64,000 nucleotides of DNA from Muscardinus avellanarius (GCA_963383645.1 OY726576.1:12132928-12196927); one strand, 5' to 3'; positions 22,621 to 33,910 are shown, numbered from the stretch's first letter. A program made the numbers and translations. Notes: generated from the letters alone by a model not told the origin.

Positions 22621-22699
22621 TCCAAGGTATACTTCATTAGAGGAATACTAAAATCTCTATTGTTCTTACCCATAAAATATAGCAACCTTATATTACTAT

Positions 22700-22706
22700 T
22701 TTCTGA

Positions 22707-22750
<44 letters not shown>

Positions 22751-22950
22751 TGTGTGTGTGGTACTGGAGATGGAACCCAGGGGCCTTCTACCTCCGGGCT
22801 ACACTCCCAGACCTATATTATATTTTATTTGGAAACAGGGTCTCTTAAGCCAGCAGAGGCTAGCTTCGAACCTGCGCGATCCTCCTGTCTCAGTCTCCCA
22901 AGCGCGGGGATGACAAGGGTGCGCCACCACGCCCGGCTTTTCTGAAGTTT
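22700..22950 (-). mobile_element. Young B1-dID SINE with TSD
   Basis: Poly-T, (TG)n, ggtactggagatggaaccca, and B1 end ccaccacgcccggc. ttttctgaagtttt flanks both sides. Confidence 0.92.
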
Positions 22951-22951
22951 T

Positions 22952-23246
22952 GAAAGAACAAAACAACTAACTCTCCTCTCCTCACTGATCCAAGCCTTCT
23001 CCGGCCTCTGAATGCACTTGGCGGGAGATCAGAACCGAGCTGCAGGGGCTCTCCAGGAAACCGCCCCTCTTGGCGACCTTTGAAGTCCCCCCCACAGCTT
23101 TGCTGATGATGTTTTTCTATGTAGGACAATAAATCGTTCCCCTGAGACCTGCTGTTGGAAGAGAGAAACAACCCATCACACACCTTTATATCTGCTCTTT
23201 TTTTTTTTTTTTTAAACGAGAGTTTGCTTTAAACTCCGCTGATTAC
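22952..23246. other. Single-copy-looking DNA
   Basis: Possible intron next to the exon candidate at 23247-23431. It contains a poly-T run at 23198-23213. No repeat recognised. Confidence 0.35.
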
Positions 23247-23424
23247 CTGGCTCGACATCAGAAGAGTGTGGAAAAGAGAGGGAAGCCGCGGAGCTGGGCG
23301 TCGCGCTGCCGGGCTCCTGGCTGCGTCTCTGCAGCACGTAATCTCTTATGTCGCTCGAGGATGGCAGGTCCAGGGCGCAGCTCTCCCCGGGCTGGCTGCT
23401 TGGGCTGACTTCCTGGGCTGCCAT
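23247..23424 (-). CDS. Candidate first coding exon, product unknown
   Basis: On the minus strand an ATG at 23424 lies in a good context (G at -3, G at +4) and opens 59 codons. The frame ends at a splice-donor-like ccag/gtaatc (GT at 23246-23245). Upstream, a pyrimidine-rich tract and ctgcag at 23437-23432 could be an acceptor. The translated segment starts MAAQEVSPSSQPGES and contains SSDIRDYVLQRRSQEP. It is rich in serine and acidic residues, with low repeat content, unlike the antisense-SINE ORFs around it. I do not recognise the protein. It could be a real exon, a pseudogene remnant or chance; no other exon was found in the window. Confidence 0.33.
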
Positions 23425-23550
23425 AGCCCCTCTGCAGAAAGAGGATCCAGCATGAACAGCACTCCCCAGCAGGACCCTTCATTGCAGCCACAGCTCCAAG
23501 AATCATAAAGCTCCCACAACAGTAAAACTAGCAGAGTTTCCTTTCCATTT

Positions 23551-24005
23551 TGTGTATTTTTTATTTTTTGTGGCACTGGGGGGGGTTGAACCCAGAAGCA
23601 TTCTATCTCCAAGCCACATTCCACCCCTTTTTTATTTTTTGTTTTGAAACAGGGTCTCGAGCTGACATGGTGGCACACCTTTGTAACCTCAGTACTTGGG
23701 AGGCCGAGAGGAGGATTGCAGGTTCAAGGCCAGCCTCGGCTACTTAATGAGGTCCTCTGCAACTTAGTGAGACCCTGTTTCAAAATAAAAAATGAAATAG
23801 GGCTGGGGGTGTAGCTTGGAGGTACAATGTCCCTGGGTTCAATCCCCAGTATTGCAAGGAAAAAAAAAAAAAAAGAAAGAAAAGAAATAGTCTCACTAGG
23901 TTTCTGAGAGTCTTGCTAAATTGCTAAGACTGGTCTCAAACCTGTGACCCTCCCGTCTCAACCTCCTAAACACTCGGATTACAAGTGATCACCAAACCTG
24001 GTTTC
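23551..24005. mobile_element. B1-dID SINE (minus) split by a plus-strand copy
   Basis: The outer minus-strand copy is at 23551-23660 and 23886-24005. The inner plus-strand copy at about 23661-23880 (gctgacatggtggcacacct ... ccccagtattgcaagg) has an A-rich tail. Confidence 0.85.
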
Positions 24006-24660
24006 CCCTGTTCTGAATGGTCTTGTTTTTACTTTAAGCCCATATATTTTTCATCCTGAGAAAGAAAGATTCTCAACTGAAAGAAACCAGCAATCACTTC
24101 AGCTAGAAAACAGGTCACACGTCCAAAACTGGGAAAGGTTCCATCACAGATCAATTCCCCGATGAAACGTGTGAGGTACTATAACTCAAGGGTGAGGACG
24201 GAAAATGCTCGTGACATGAAATGCGAAGAAATTTCAAAGCAAATGGTAGGATTCGACCTGGGTTTTACAAAATGAAATACTGTATGTATGTGTCAAATAG
24301 AGACACAGGTGCAAAACGTCCGGAAGGACATATCCCAAATTAATTGCGGGGAGATTACAAGCCATGTGCATTTTCCTCTAGGGTCTACACAAAAAGCAGC
24401 CTGCCAGGTAGTTAACATGCCAGGCTCGGTGCCAGGCGCCCCGATACAAAGGTGAACGCCACGGGCTTCCTCACGGAGCTCAGAGTGGGGAGCAAGCCAA
24501 ACTCAGGGGCAGGGGCAGATTATCACTGCTAACACAGGGGGGCGAGAGAGAGGAGCCCATGGCCAGAGAGGCTTTCTGGAAGGAGTGGTAGCCACCACGG
24601 CCAGAGGAAAGCACGAACTCAGAAGAGCCAGCAAGAGCCAGCACAACGGAATCATTCCTT
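24006..24660. other. Single-copy-looking DNA with MIR-family relic
   Basis: 24413-24515 (tgccaggctcggtgccaggc ... cttcctcacggagctcagag) resembles an ancient MIR/MIR3-type repeat in plus orientation. The rest is unassigned. Confidence 0.45.
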
Positions 24661-24663
24661 TCC

Positions 24664-24715
24664 CATTGTGTGTGTGCGGAGCAGGTACTGGGGATCGGGT
24701 CTCAGTCCTTTTCCC

Positions 24716-24749
<34 letters not shown>

Positions 24750-25326
24750 TGTGTGGTAGTGGGGATTGGACCCAGGGGCATTCTATCTCTGAGATGCACC
24801 CCCAGCTGGCTCAGAGAAGACAATTTTTTTTTTTGAGGTACTGGGGATGGAACCCACAGGGGGATTGTACCTCCGAGCTACACTCCCACTCCCAGCCCTA
24901 TTTTTTAGTCTTTTTAAATTTTTATTTATTTATTTTTTTTCTGCAGCACTGGGGATGGAACCCAGGGGCATTCGACCTCCAGCTACACCCCTGCCCTATT
25001 TTTTTATTCTTTAATTTGAAACAAGGTCTCACTGAGTTGCAGAGGCCTCGCTAAGTAGCTGAGGTTGTCTATGAACTGTGATCCTCCTGTCTCAGCCTCC
25101 CGAATACTGGGATTACAAGCGTGCGCCACCACGCCCGGCTTGAAAAGACAATTTAATAACTGAGTGGACAAAGGGGGTTTCTTTTCTTTTCTTTTTCTTT
25201 GGAAACAGGGTCTTGCTAAGTTTCTGAGAGCCTCACTAAGTTGCTGGGGCTGTCCTCAAACCTATGATCCTCCTGTCTCAGCCTCCCAAGTACTGAGTTA
25301 GAGGCGTGTACCACCAAGCCCGGCTG
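24664..25326 (-). mobile_element. Cluster of five minus-strand B1-dID SINEs/fragments
   Basis: dID stubs at 24664-24705, 24716-24808 (with (TG)n) and 24823-24910, a complete copy at 24911-25139, and a shortened copy at 25180-25326. Confidence 0.83.
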
Positions 25327-25486
25327 CCAAGGGGGTTAAAGAGGAGCTGAGAGTCAAGGAGGAAGGAAAGCTTTGATGACTGGCTGTATTACCAACAGAG
25401 TTAGGGCAGACAAAAGAAGAAACAGGTTTGGAAATTGTTATGCTGAATCAAAGAATAATACATAGCCATTAAAAATAATAATCAGA

Positions 25487-26120
25487 GCTGGCGTGGTGGT
25501 ACACACTTGTAATCCCAGCACTTGAGAGGCTGAGACCAGAGGATCCCAGTTCACGGACAGCCTCAGCTACTTAGGTACTCTATAACTTAGTGACACCCTG
25601 TTTCAAAATAAAGAATAAAAAATAGGGCAGGGGGTGTAGCTCAGAGGTCAAATGCCCTGGGTCCCATCCCCAGACCGGCAAAGTAAGAAAAAAAAAAAAT
25701 ATCACAGGTTCGCAGCCATGCTTGGCTATTTAGTGAGGCTCTCTGCAACTTAGTGAGACCCTGTTTCAAAATAAGGACTAAAAAATAGGGCCGGGGTGTA
25801 GCTCGGAGATAGAATGCCCCTGGGTTCCATCCCCAGTACAGAAAAAAAATAAAATAAAATAAAAAGATAATCAGAGCTGGGCATAGTGGCACATGGTACT
25901 TGGGAGGCTGAGACAGGAGGATGATAGGTTTGAGACCAGCCTCAGCAACTCAGTAAGACCTAGAGAGACTTAAGAGACCTCAGCAACCTAGAGAGACCCT
26001 GTTTCAGAACAAAAAATAAAAGAGGCTGGGGGTGTAGCTCGGAGGTTGAATGCCCCTGGGTTCAGTCCCCAGTAAAACACAAAACACACACACACACACA
26101 TGCGCGCACACACACACAAT
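25487..26120 (+). mobile_element. Three plus-strand B1-dID SINEs, last with (CA)n tail
   Basis: Copies at 25487-25700, 25702-25870 (5'-truncated) and 25875-26120 (tail acacac with a tgcgcg interruption). Confidence 0.86.
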
Positions 26121-26146
26121 AATCAGAACTTCAAAAATCTCAAAAG

Positions 26147-26355
26147 AGCCGGGCGTGGTGGCGCAGGCTTGTAATCCCCGTGCTTGGGAGGCGGAGACAG
26201 GACGATGGCACAGGTTCGAAGCCAGCCTCAGCTGGCTTAAGAAACCCTGTTTCCAAATAAAAATATAAAATAGGTCTGAGAGTGTAGCCCAGAGGTAGAA
26301 GGCCCCTGGGTTCCATCCCCAGTACCACCAAAAAAAAAAAAAAAAAAAAAAAAGA
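26147..26355 (+). mobile_element. Young B1-dID SINE
   Basis: agccgggcgtggtggcgcag ... ccccagtaccacc followed by a run of about 27 A with one G. Confidence 0.92.
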
Positions 26356-26398
26356 ACAGCAGTAGTTCACTTTTCTTATTTCTTAGATTCCGGCCCTT

Positions 26399-26520
26399 GT
26401 GCTAAGCGCTTCATCTACGGTAGCCCTATCAGGCAGGTAACCCCACAATGGCCCTCATTTTCGCAGCCAGAGCCAGGCCTCCAGAGAAGTACTTTGCCCT
26501 GGGCAACGCACCAGAAGCCG
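26399..26520 (+). mobile_element. MIR SINE relic
   Basis: Recognisable MIR 5'/core order: cttgtgctaagcgcttcatc, tcaggcaggtaaccccacaa, tggccctcattttcgcagcc, then a diverged 3' side. Confidence 0.7.
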
Positions 26521-26949
26521 CTCTGCGGAGGCCTGAAGGTCCCCGGCTGCCCGGCCTAAGTTAACCGGATCAGACAAGGACAGGAAGTGCCGACCAGGTC
26601 AACACGAAGCCTGGCGAGGTCCTGCTTGTTTGAGGACACCCTGTCACATGTTTTTGTGGACGCTCGGGCTGCCAGAGCCAAGGTATCAGATGATGGCTCC
26701 TGCAGGGGTCAAGTGATCGGGGCTCCCCACGCCCCAGGACAGCCCGCGCCTGCACGTGCTGCGGGGGCCAGCCAGGCCGGGGCAGGGTCACCACCACAGC
26801 GGGCACCTTCTGCAAGGGAAGGCCGGGTCATGAACCCACGCACACCCTGCCTCTGCACAGGGGCCTGGGGAGAGCCGGCCACCCAGCGCAGGAATGAACC
26901 CTTTCTAAAAACAGCACGCCGAGGATGGCTTGTCTTTGTTTTTAGAGTG
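26521..26949. other. GC-rich single-copy-looking DNA
   Basis: No repeat or gene recognised. A plus-strand ORF (26587-27042) runs into the neighbouring SINE and has no domain. Confidence 0.4.
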
Positions 26950-27152
26950 ACTTTATTTTGGGGGGGAACCCAGAGGCACTTGACCTCCGAGCTACACCCC
27001 CCTGCCCTATTTTTGATTCTTTATTTTGAAACTGGGTCTCACTGACTTGCAGAGGGCCTCACTAAGTGGCCGAGGCTGTCCGCGAACCACGATCCTCCGG
27101 GTCTCAGCCTCCCGAATGCTGGGATGACAAGCGCGCGTCAGCACGCCCGGCA
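26950..27152 (-). mobile_element. B1-dID SINE
   Basis: ggggggaacccagaggcact ... gaaactgggtctcactgact ... cgtcagcacgcccggc. Confidence 0.85.
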
Positions 27153-28130
27153 ACAAAACTGTTCTAAATTCATATAAAAATGCAAGGGACTTTAGAAGAG
27201 TCAAAACAATCTTGAAAATGAAAAATGAAGTTGGAAACATCGTATTTTCTGATTTTAAAACTATACCAATAAAGATCGTGCAGTACCAACATAAATAAAG
27301 AACATAGATAAGTGGAATAAAATTGCAAGTTCAAAAGTCAAATCCTGCCTTTACCGACTATCGATGAAGCAGTCTGGGAAACAGTCTGGCAGTCCCTCAA
27401 AAGCTTAAACAGTGTTTATACTCTGACGTAGCCGTTCTGGTCTCCAGTAAATGCTCAAGAGAAAGGTATAAACCAGGCACGGTGGCACAGCCTGGAATCC
27501 CAGTATTTGGGAAGCTGAGACAGGAGGATCGCAGGTTTGAGAACAGCCTCAGCAAGTGGTGAGACTCTCATCAACCTACCAAGACCCTATTTCCAAATAA
27601 AAATAAGCCTGGGGTGTGGAGCTGGGTGTGGTGGCACACGCTTGTAATCCCCGCGCTTGGGAGGCTGAGACAGGAGGATCGCGCAGGTTCGAAGCCAGCC
27701 TCAGCTACTGAGTGAGGCTCTCGGCAACTTAGTGAGACCCTGTTTCCAAATAAAATATAAAATAGGTCTGGGAGTATAGCCCGGAGGTAGAAATTCCCCG
27801 GGTTCCACCCCCAGTACCACTAAAAAAATAAAAAATAAAATTAAACAAGGGCTCAAAGGTAGAATGCCCCTAGGTTCCATCTCCAGTTCCACAAGAAAAA
27901 AAAATCACATATTATGTGATTCTATTTATGTCAAATGTCCAACTTAGAAAACTATACACAGTAATTGCTCAGGACTGCGGGATGATAGTGAGTAAGCATT
28001 ATGCTACTGAACACAGGAACCCACTGGAGCCCCGTGGGTACAGGATTCTTCTTTGGGGTGATGAAACCATTCTAGAATTAGATTAGAATGGTGGCTGCAC
28101 ACTTCTGTGAACGTATAACACCCGCTGCAT
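27153..28130 (+). mobile_element. Old L1 (ORF2 end to 3'UTR) broken by SINEs
   Basis: 27153-27472 matches conserved L1 ORF2 DNA (ctaaattcatataaaaatgc, caaaacaatcttgaaaatga, agtccctcaaaagcttaaac). 27906-28130 resembles a late ORF2/3'UTR segment (gtgattctatttatgtcaaa, ttggggtgatgaaaccattc). Many stops and indels make it a fossil. Plus-strand SINEs at about 27473-27617 and 27618-27840, and a dID piece at 27848-27905, separate the two halves. Confidence 0.75.
27473..27905 (+). mobile_element. Nested B1-dID SINEs inside the old L1
   Basis: The outer copy is at 27473-27617 plus dID 27848-27905. The inner young copy is at about 27618-27840 (agctgggtgtggtggcacac ... ccccagtaccactaaaaaa). Confidence 0.85.
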
Positions 28131-28355
28131 GATCCAGGTGTGGTGGCGCACACTTGGATTCTCAGAGTTCGGGAGGCTGAGACCGGAGGATCGCAGTTCG
28201 TGGACTGCCTCAGCTGCTTCGGCCCTTTGCAATTCAGTGAGACCTGTTTCAAAATAAAAAATAAAAACAGGGCTGGGGGTGTAGCTCGGAGGTCAAATGA
28301 CCCTGGGTGCCATCCCCAGACCTGCAAAAAAAAAAAAAAAAAAATGCTGTATGTC

Positions 28356-28405
<50 letters not shown>

Positions 28406-28488
28406 GGGGGGTTGTTACTGGGGCTGTGTGTGCCTCTGAGATATACTTCCAGCCCTTATTTCTCGTTTTTTTGTTTGTTTGTATGTTT

Positions 28489-28534
<46 letters not shown>

Positions 28535-28965
28535 GAACCCTGGGGTATTCTACCTCTAGCCTTATTTTATTCTTATTTTTAAAGCAGGGAGCCAGGCGTG
28601 ATGGCGTATACTTGTAATCCCAGCAGTCATTCGGAAGGCTGAGACCCGAGGATCGCGGTTCGTCGACAGCCTCAGCTACTTAGTGAGGCCCTCTGCAACT
28701 CAGTGAGACCCGGTTCCAAAATAAAGAATAAAAAAAAACAGGGCAGGGGGTGTGGCTCAGAGGTCGAATGCCCCTGGGTTCCATCCCCAGACCCGCAAAA
28801 ACAAAAACAAAAATAATAAACAAAAAACACAAATAAAACAGGGTCTCGCAGGATTGATGAGATTCTCACTACTTGCTGCGGCTGGCCTGGAATCTGCGAT
28901 CCTCCTGTCTCAACCTCCATAAAACTGGGATTAATAGGGGTGCGCTACCACGCCAGGCGTCCATG
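28131..28965. mobile_element. B1-dID SINE cluster with (TG)n and (CA)n
   Basis: Plus copy 28131-28345; (TG)n 28357-28405 with minus dID remnants 28406-28455; (CA)n 28490-28530 and minus dID 28530-28590; plus copy 28591-28815; minus stub 28837-28965. Confidence 0.82.
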
Positions 28966-29059
28966 TTACATTTTGGGCACATTTTATGCTGTCTAAATAG
29001 GAATTTCACAAGAAAGCTTTTTTCACTAAAAGAAGCGGCGAAACTCATTCGGACCCACT

Positions 29060-29460
29060 GGCTGTAAATTCCGGAGACTCCCCGATGCCCGGGCTTCACG
29101 GCCAGGGGGTGCGGGGCCGGCGACGATGGCGGCGTGCCCAGGGAATGGCAGCTTCCCGACGGCGAAAGAACGATCCAACACCCGGCTGGGACCCCTCGCC
29201 CCTTCCCAAGGCACTCGAGTCGATGCCGAAAACTGGAGGAAAAGAACCGCCAAGGCCCAGATCCACTCACCGCCCAACCACAGCCAGCGCCGGAAGCGGA
29301 AGTGGAGGCGCCATCTTTGTTGTGGGAAAAGTGAGGTCCGAAAGGAAGTCCCCGGACCGATTCTGGCTGTAGGCAGGCACGGGCAGCTACGGTGCTGTGG
29401 CCATCTTAACTGAGGGCATTTGCCCAGACTGGGAAGCTCCCTGCGTGGGGCCAGTTTGGG
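29060..29460. promoter_or_regulatory. CpG-rich promoter-like segment
   Basis: A compact CpG-dense block with ETS-like ccggaagcggaagtgg (29290-29305) and YY1-like motifs on both strands (gacgatggcggcg near 29121; gccatctttg near 29310). On the minus strand an ATG in the context aagATGGcg (about 29315) is followed within 45 nt by a strong donor-like g/gtgagt (29266-29272). On the plus strand atggcagcttcccgacgg also opens a frame. This fits a bidirectional or minus-strand housekeeping-type promoter and first exon. No transcript can be shown from sequence alone, and I recognise no product. Confidence 0.38.
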
Positions 29461-29472
29461 CAATTTGTAGAG

Positions 29473-30055
29473 ATTTTTTTTTTTTTTAATACTTTTATTA
29501 GTGCATCTCACATCATATAGTTCATAGCAGTGATAGTGACATACAATCCTTCAACATCTGGTGGGCTTTTCTGCACCCACCCACCCCACCGTACAGGGTA
29601 TTGAGATTGGCACGGGTATTCCCACATATGAACAAATGCCCATCAATGTGATGCCTTCATTAATCTCTCCCCTCCCTTTCCCCTAGACCACCGCCCTGGC
29701 TCCACTGCAGTTTCTTATTTGGAGGCCTTTGGTATCCTGATCACCCCCCAGCTCCCACATAGGAGAGAAAATATAGGACCCTTCACTTTCTTTAACTGGC
29801 TAATCTCACTAACACTTTTCTCCAGATTCAGACATTTTTCCTGAAAATGACATTATTTTGTTCTTCTCGATAGTGAGTAGAGTTCCACTGTGTGAGTACC
29901 CCATAATTTTGTAATCCATTCATCTGTTGATGGACACCTAGTTTGGTTTTATAATTTGGCTTTTGTGAATTGTGCTGCTATAAACATGGATATGCACATA
30001 TTATTATAATTCTCTATTCTCTAATTTTGGGAATATAGCCAAGAGTAGAATAGCT
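29473..30055 (-). mobile_element. L1 LINE 3' end
   Basis: A poly-T start is followed by antisense L1 3'UTR with a C-rich tract (29660-29690) and the conserved end of ORF2 in antisense (tccattcatctgttgatgga, cttttgtgaattgtgctgct, ataaacatggatatgcacat). 5'-truncated. It belongs to a different 3'UTR type from the L1 at 7453. Confidence 0.9.
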
Positions 30056-30069
30056 GGAGTTTTTTTTGT

Positions 30070-30100
<31 letters not shown>

Positions 30101-30293
30101 GTTTTTTAGTACTGGGTATTGAACCAGAAGCGTTCTTCAAGTTATACCCCCAGCCTGATTTTATTTTTGTTTTGTTTGGGAACAGGGTCTCACTAAGTTG
30201 TGGAGGACCTTGCTAAATTGCCAAGACTGAAATCCTCCTGCCTAAGCCTCCCAAGTACTGGGATTACAAGTATGCGCCACCATGCCTGGCTGA
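30056..30293 (-). mobile_element. B1-dID SINE with (TTTTG)n tail
   Basis: agtactgggtattgaaccag ... ggaacagggtctcactaagt ... gcgccaccatgcctggct. Confidence 0.86.
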
Positions 30294-30350
30294 AAAATGC
30301 TTATTTTTAAGTAAATTTGGTAGATGCTAATGGACCAGGAAATATACTTA

Positions 30351-30772
30351 ACTCTTTTTTTGGTGGTACTGGGGGTGAAACCCAGAGGCTTTTCTACCTC
30401 CGGGCTATACTCCCAGACCTATTTTATATTTTATTTGGAAACAGGGTCTCACTGAGTTCCTGAGAGCCTCACTAAGTAGTTGATGCTGGCTTCGATCCTC
30501 CTGTCTCAGCCTCCCAAGCAAGGGGATTACAAGCCAGCACCACCACACCTGGCTTATTTAACTCTTTTTTAGCCTGGGGATTGAACTCAGAGTCATTCTA
30601 CCTCCAAGCTACATCTCCCAGCCCAATTTTATTTCTTATTTGGAAACAGGGTCTCACTAGGTTCCGGAGAGCTTCACTAAATTTCCAATGATGGTTGTGA
30701 ACCTGTGACCCCTCCTGTCTCAGCTTCCCAAGCACTGAGATTACAAACTTGTGCCACCACACCCAGTTTATA
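30351..30772 (-). mobile_element. Two B1-dID SINEs
   Basis: A young copy at 30357-30553 lies between repeated taactctttttt and has landed in the tail of an older copy at 30556-30772. Confidence 0.88.
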
Positions 30773-30800
30773 TTTAACATTTCATAAAAGTTAATTCTCC

Positions 30801-31375
30801 TGCTGGACATGGTGGCACATCTTGTAATCCCAGTACTTGGGAGACTGAAACAGGAAGATCACAGGTTCAAGGCCAGCCTCAGCAATATAGGGAGACCCTA
30901 TTCTCAAAAAAATAAAAAGGACTAGGGAGCCAGGTGTGGTGAGCACACTTGTACTCTCAGTACTTGAGAGGCTGAGATAGGAAGATTGCACGGGTTCGAA
31001 GCCAGCCACGGCTGCTTAGTGAGGCTTTCAGCAACTTAGTGAGACCCTGTTTCCAAATAAAGTATTAAATAAAAAAAGGTCTGGGAGTATAGCCCGGAGG
31101 TAGAAAGCCTCTGGGTTCCACCTCCAGTACCATCAATAAATAAATAAATAAATAAAATAAAAAGGACTAGGGAGCCAGGTGTGGTGAGCATACTTGTACT
31201 CCCAGTACTTGGGAGGCTGAGACAGGAGGATCAAAGGTTCACAGCCAGCCTCAGCTACTTAGTAAGTCCCTCCACAACTTAGTGAGACCCTGTTTCAAAA
31301 TAAAAAATAAAAATAGGGCTGGGGGTATAGCGCGAAGGTAGAATGCCCCTGGGGTCAATCCCCAGTTCCACCCAA
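30801..31375 (+). mobile_element. Three plus-strand B1-dID SINEs, segmentally duplicated junction
   Basis: 30801-30925, 30926-31150 and 31160-31375. The junction aaaaaggactagggagccagg occurs twice (about 30914 and 31158), marking the TSD of the middle copy. Confidence 0.87.
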
Positions 31376-31584
31376 AAAAAACAAATTATATCTTATCCCT
31401 CTTTATCATGTTGAACCTTGATCTTTCTAATTGCTCTCTGCTTTCAGGACTTGGCATTAAGAAAGGGGAAAGAAAATATCACAAAAGTTCAACGGTTAAG
31501 TAATTAATGAGGGTCAAGGCATCTTATTGCTTTGTAATCAGGCAATATTGCAAAGTCATAATTAAGTAATAACTAGACAGTAGG
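31376..31584. other. AT-rich single-copy-looking DNA
   Basis: No feature recognised. Confidence 0.4.
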
Positions 31585-31831
31585 AGTGGGCAATGTGGCA
31601 CAGGCCTATAATATCAACTATTTAGGAGGCTGAGGCAGGAGGATCACAAGTTTGAGACTAGTTTCAGCAACTAAGCCACACGCAATGTCTCAAAAAATAA
31701 AAAAATAAAATAATAAACTGGAATTGTGGCACACACCTATAATCCCAGCCACCCTGTGGGAAGCTGAAGCAGGAGGATTGCAGGTTCAAGGCCAACCTCA
31801 GCAACTTAACAAGACCCTGTTTCAAGTTCAT

Positions 31832-31874
<43 letters not shown>

Positions 31875-32338
31875 CTACGGATTGAACCCCGGGGCATTCT
31901 ACCTCAGAGCTAAACCCTCAGCCCTTTTTAATTCTTAATTTTGAAGCAGGGCCTCACTAAGTTGCTGAGACTGGCCACGAACCTGCAATCCTCCTTGTAA
32001 AGTTGAAATTGAGTGGTGGTGGGGAGGGTCGCAAAGGAGTTAAACACCAGCCTAGTTATCAAAAGCTAGCGGAAGTATCCTGATATTTAAAGTGTTGGGG
32101 GGGTTGGGGAGTCTAGCAGTGTGGGAATGCCAATTCTCTCATGACATCTAGAGTCTGGTGATGCCTCATGGAGATACCTGAAGTCTCACAATATATCCGT
32201 TTCTGGTTTCTGGGGTTCTCCCTCCTGTCTCCACTGCGGGGTCCTATAGAAGAAGGGAGGGACCCGACCTATCACTCCTGTCTCAGCCTCCCAAGTACTG
32301 GTATTACAAGCATGCACCACCACACCTGGTTCCCCTCT
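31585..32338. mobile_element. SINE cluster interrupted by a TG...CA insertion
   Basis: Plus copies at 31585-31695 and 31717-31825. A minus copy with a (TG)n tail (31836-31873) covers 31874-31995 and resumes at 32275-32338 after the 279-bp insertion. Confidence 0.82.
31996..32274. mobile_element. Probable short solo LTR, 279 bp
   Basis: It starts tgtaaagttgaaattgag, ends gggacccgacctatca, and is flanked by the 5-bp direct repeat ctcct (31991-31995 and 32275-32279). Removing it restores a continuous SINE. TG...CA ends plus a 5-bp TSD fit an LTR element. Orientation and family are unknown, and no coding potential is present. Confidence 0.6.
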
Positions 32339-32595
32339 AGACCTTTTAATTTTTTGTTTTGAAACAACAGGGTTTCGCTAAATTGTTGAGAGTCTCACTA
32401 AATTACTGAGCCTGATCTTGGAACTGAAATCCTCCTGTCTCCGCCTTAACTATTTATTTTTTTATTTTTATTTTGAAACAGAGTCTTTCTAAATTGATTA
32501 GAGTCTCTCTAAGTTTCTGAGCCTGGGCTCAAACCTGTGATTCTCCAGTCTGAGCCTTACAAATACAGGGATGTGTGATATCATACCTGCCCATT
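32339..32595 (-). mobile_element. Two shortened B1-dID SINEs
   Basis: ttttgaaacaacagggtttc (32339-32448) and tattttgaaacagagtcttt (32450-32595); B1 halves only. Confidence 0.7.
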
Positions 32596-32765
32596 TATCT
32601 TTCTGATAAATACCTTTGAGTTCTCAGAGAGTGCCTCCCTGTTCTCAGAGAGCGCCTCCCTGCCCAGAATGAGTAAGTACTCAGAGGACTGGGTGAAACT
32701 TGCCAAGGACTGCTAGCCTTAGTTGGCTTTGTCAATATATTTTGATTCTCTGAGTGATTTTGCTT

Positions 32766-33183
32766 TCATTATTTATTCATTTACTTATTGCACAGGACTA
32801 GGGCTCGAATCCAAAAGGCGTTCTGCAACTGACCTCCATTCCTAGTCCCTTTTATTTTTATTTTATTATTTTTATTATTGACTTATTGTTATACTGGGGG
32901 TCGAACCCGAGACATTCTACCTCCAAGCTACACCCCCAGTCTTTTTGTATTTTTTGTTTGTTTGTTTGTTTGTTTGTTTTGCGGGTCTGAGGATGGAAGC
33001 CAGGGGAATTCTACCTCCGAGCTACACTCCCTGTCCTATAATTTTTATTCTTTATTTTGAAACAGGGTCTCACTAAGTTACAGAGGGCCTCACTAAGTAG
33101 CTGAGGCTGTCCGTGAACCGTGATCCTCCTGTCTCAGACTCCCAAATGCTGGGATTACAAGCGTGCGCCACCATGCCCGGCTA
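32766..33183 (-). mobile_element. B1-dID SINE fragments and one complete copy
   Basis: dID stubs at 32766-32850 and 32851-32940. A complete copy at 32941-33183 has a (GTTT)n tail and gcgggtctgaggatggaagc. Its right flank (33184-33222) is repeated after another SINE at 46592. Confidence 0.83.
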
Positions 33184-33189
33184 GACATA

Positions 33190-33515
33190 ACATTCTTAAT
33201 ACAAATTAAACTGCTTTTGCATAATACATGTTTCAAAAGTTCTTTTAAAGCTAGGTTAGGTGTCTGAGACAGAAGGACGGAAGGTTCATTGCTAGCCTCA
33301 GCAATTTACCTGCAGAAATTGAAGAAAACAGTAAATAAAAAAAAAATTACTTCTAAACACATTTCCCAAGCATGGATTATGTTTAATTTTCTTGGCATTC
33401 CTTGAGAAGGTATTTACTTGAAGATAAAATAACCCAGATTTATGTCTAAATATCAGGCAGAAGCCACTCTGATTTTAAGATTTCCTTGGATAATTCCTAA
33501 AAGAATTACAGAGAT
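33190..33515. other. AT-rich DNA with a small SINE fragment
   Basis: gtgtctgagacagaaggacg ... gctagcctcagcaatttacc (33258-33310) is a B1 remnant. The rest is unassigned. Confidence 0.4.
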
Positions 33516-33735
33516 GAAGCCGGGCGTGGTGGCGCACGCTTGTAATCCCAGCATTCAGGAGGCTGAGACCTGGAGGATCGCGGTTCGCAGACAGCCTCAG
33601 CTACTTAGTGAGGCCCTCTGCAACTCAGTGAGACCCGGTTTCAAAATAAAGAATAAAAAATAGGGCAGGGGGTGTAGCTCGGAGGTCAAATGCCCCTGGG
33701 TTCCATCCCCAGACCCGCAAAAAAAAAAAAAAAGA
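33516..33735 (+). mobile_element. Young B1-dID SINE with perfect TSD
   Basis: agccgggcgtggtggcgcac ... ccccagacccgc plus poly-A. aagaattacagagatga flanks both sides. 'Gcattc...acccgc' subfamily. Confidence 0.93.
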
Positions 33736-33910
33736 ATTACAGAGATGAGAGTGGGCATTCTATTTTTGTGATAACTTTGTGTTTCTAGAAAAAAGAAAAA
33801 AGCAAACTCCTGTTACCTTTCCTTCTTTCTATTCTGTTGACTAGCTTTGAGTATTTCATTGTTACTGAGATCTGTTTTTAGAATAAAATTTGTTCTCTTT
33901 AAAAAAAAAA

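Noticed and set aside
22186..28582. ORFs encoding runs of Val-Cys or His-Thr
   Set aside because: They are translations of (TG)n and (CA)n microsatellites with SINE flanks.
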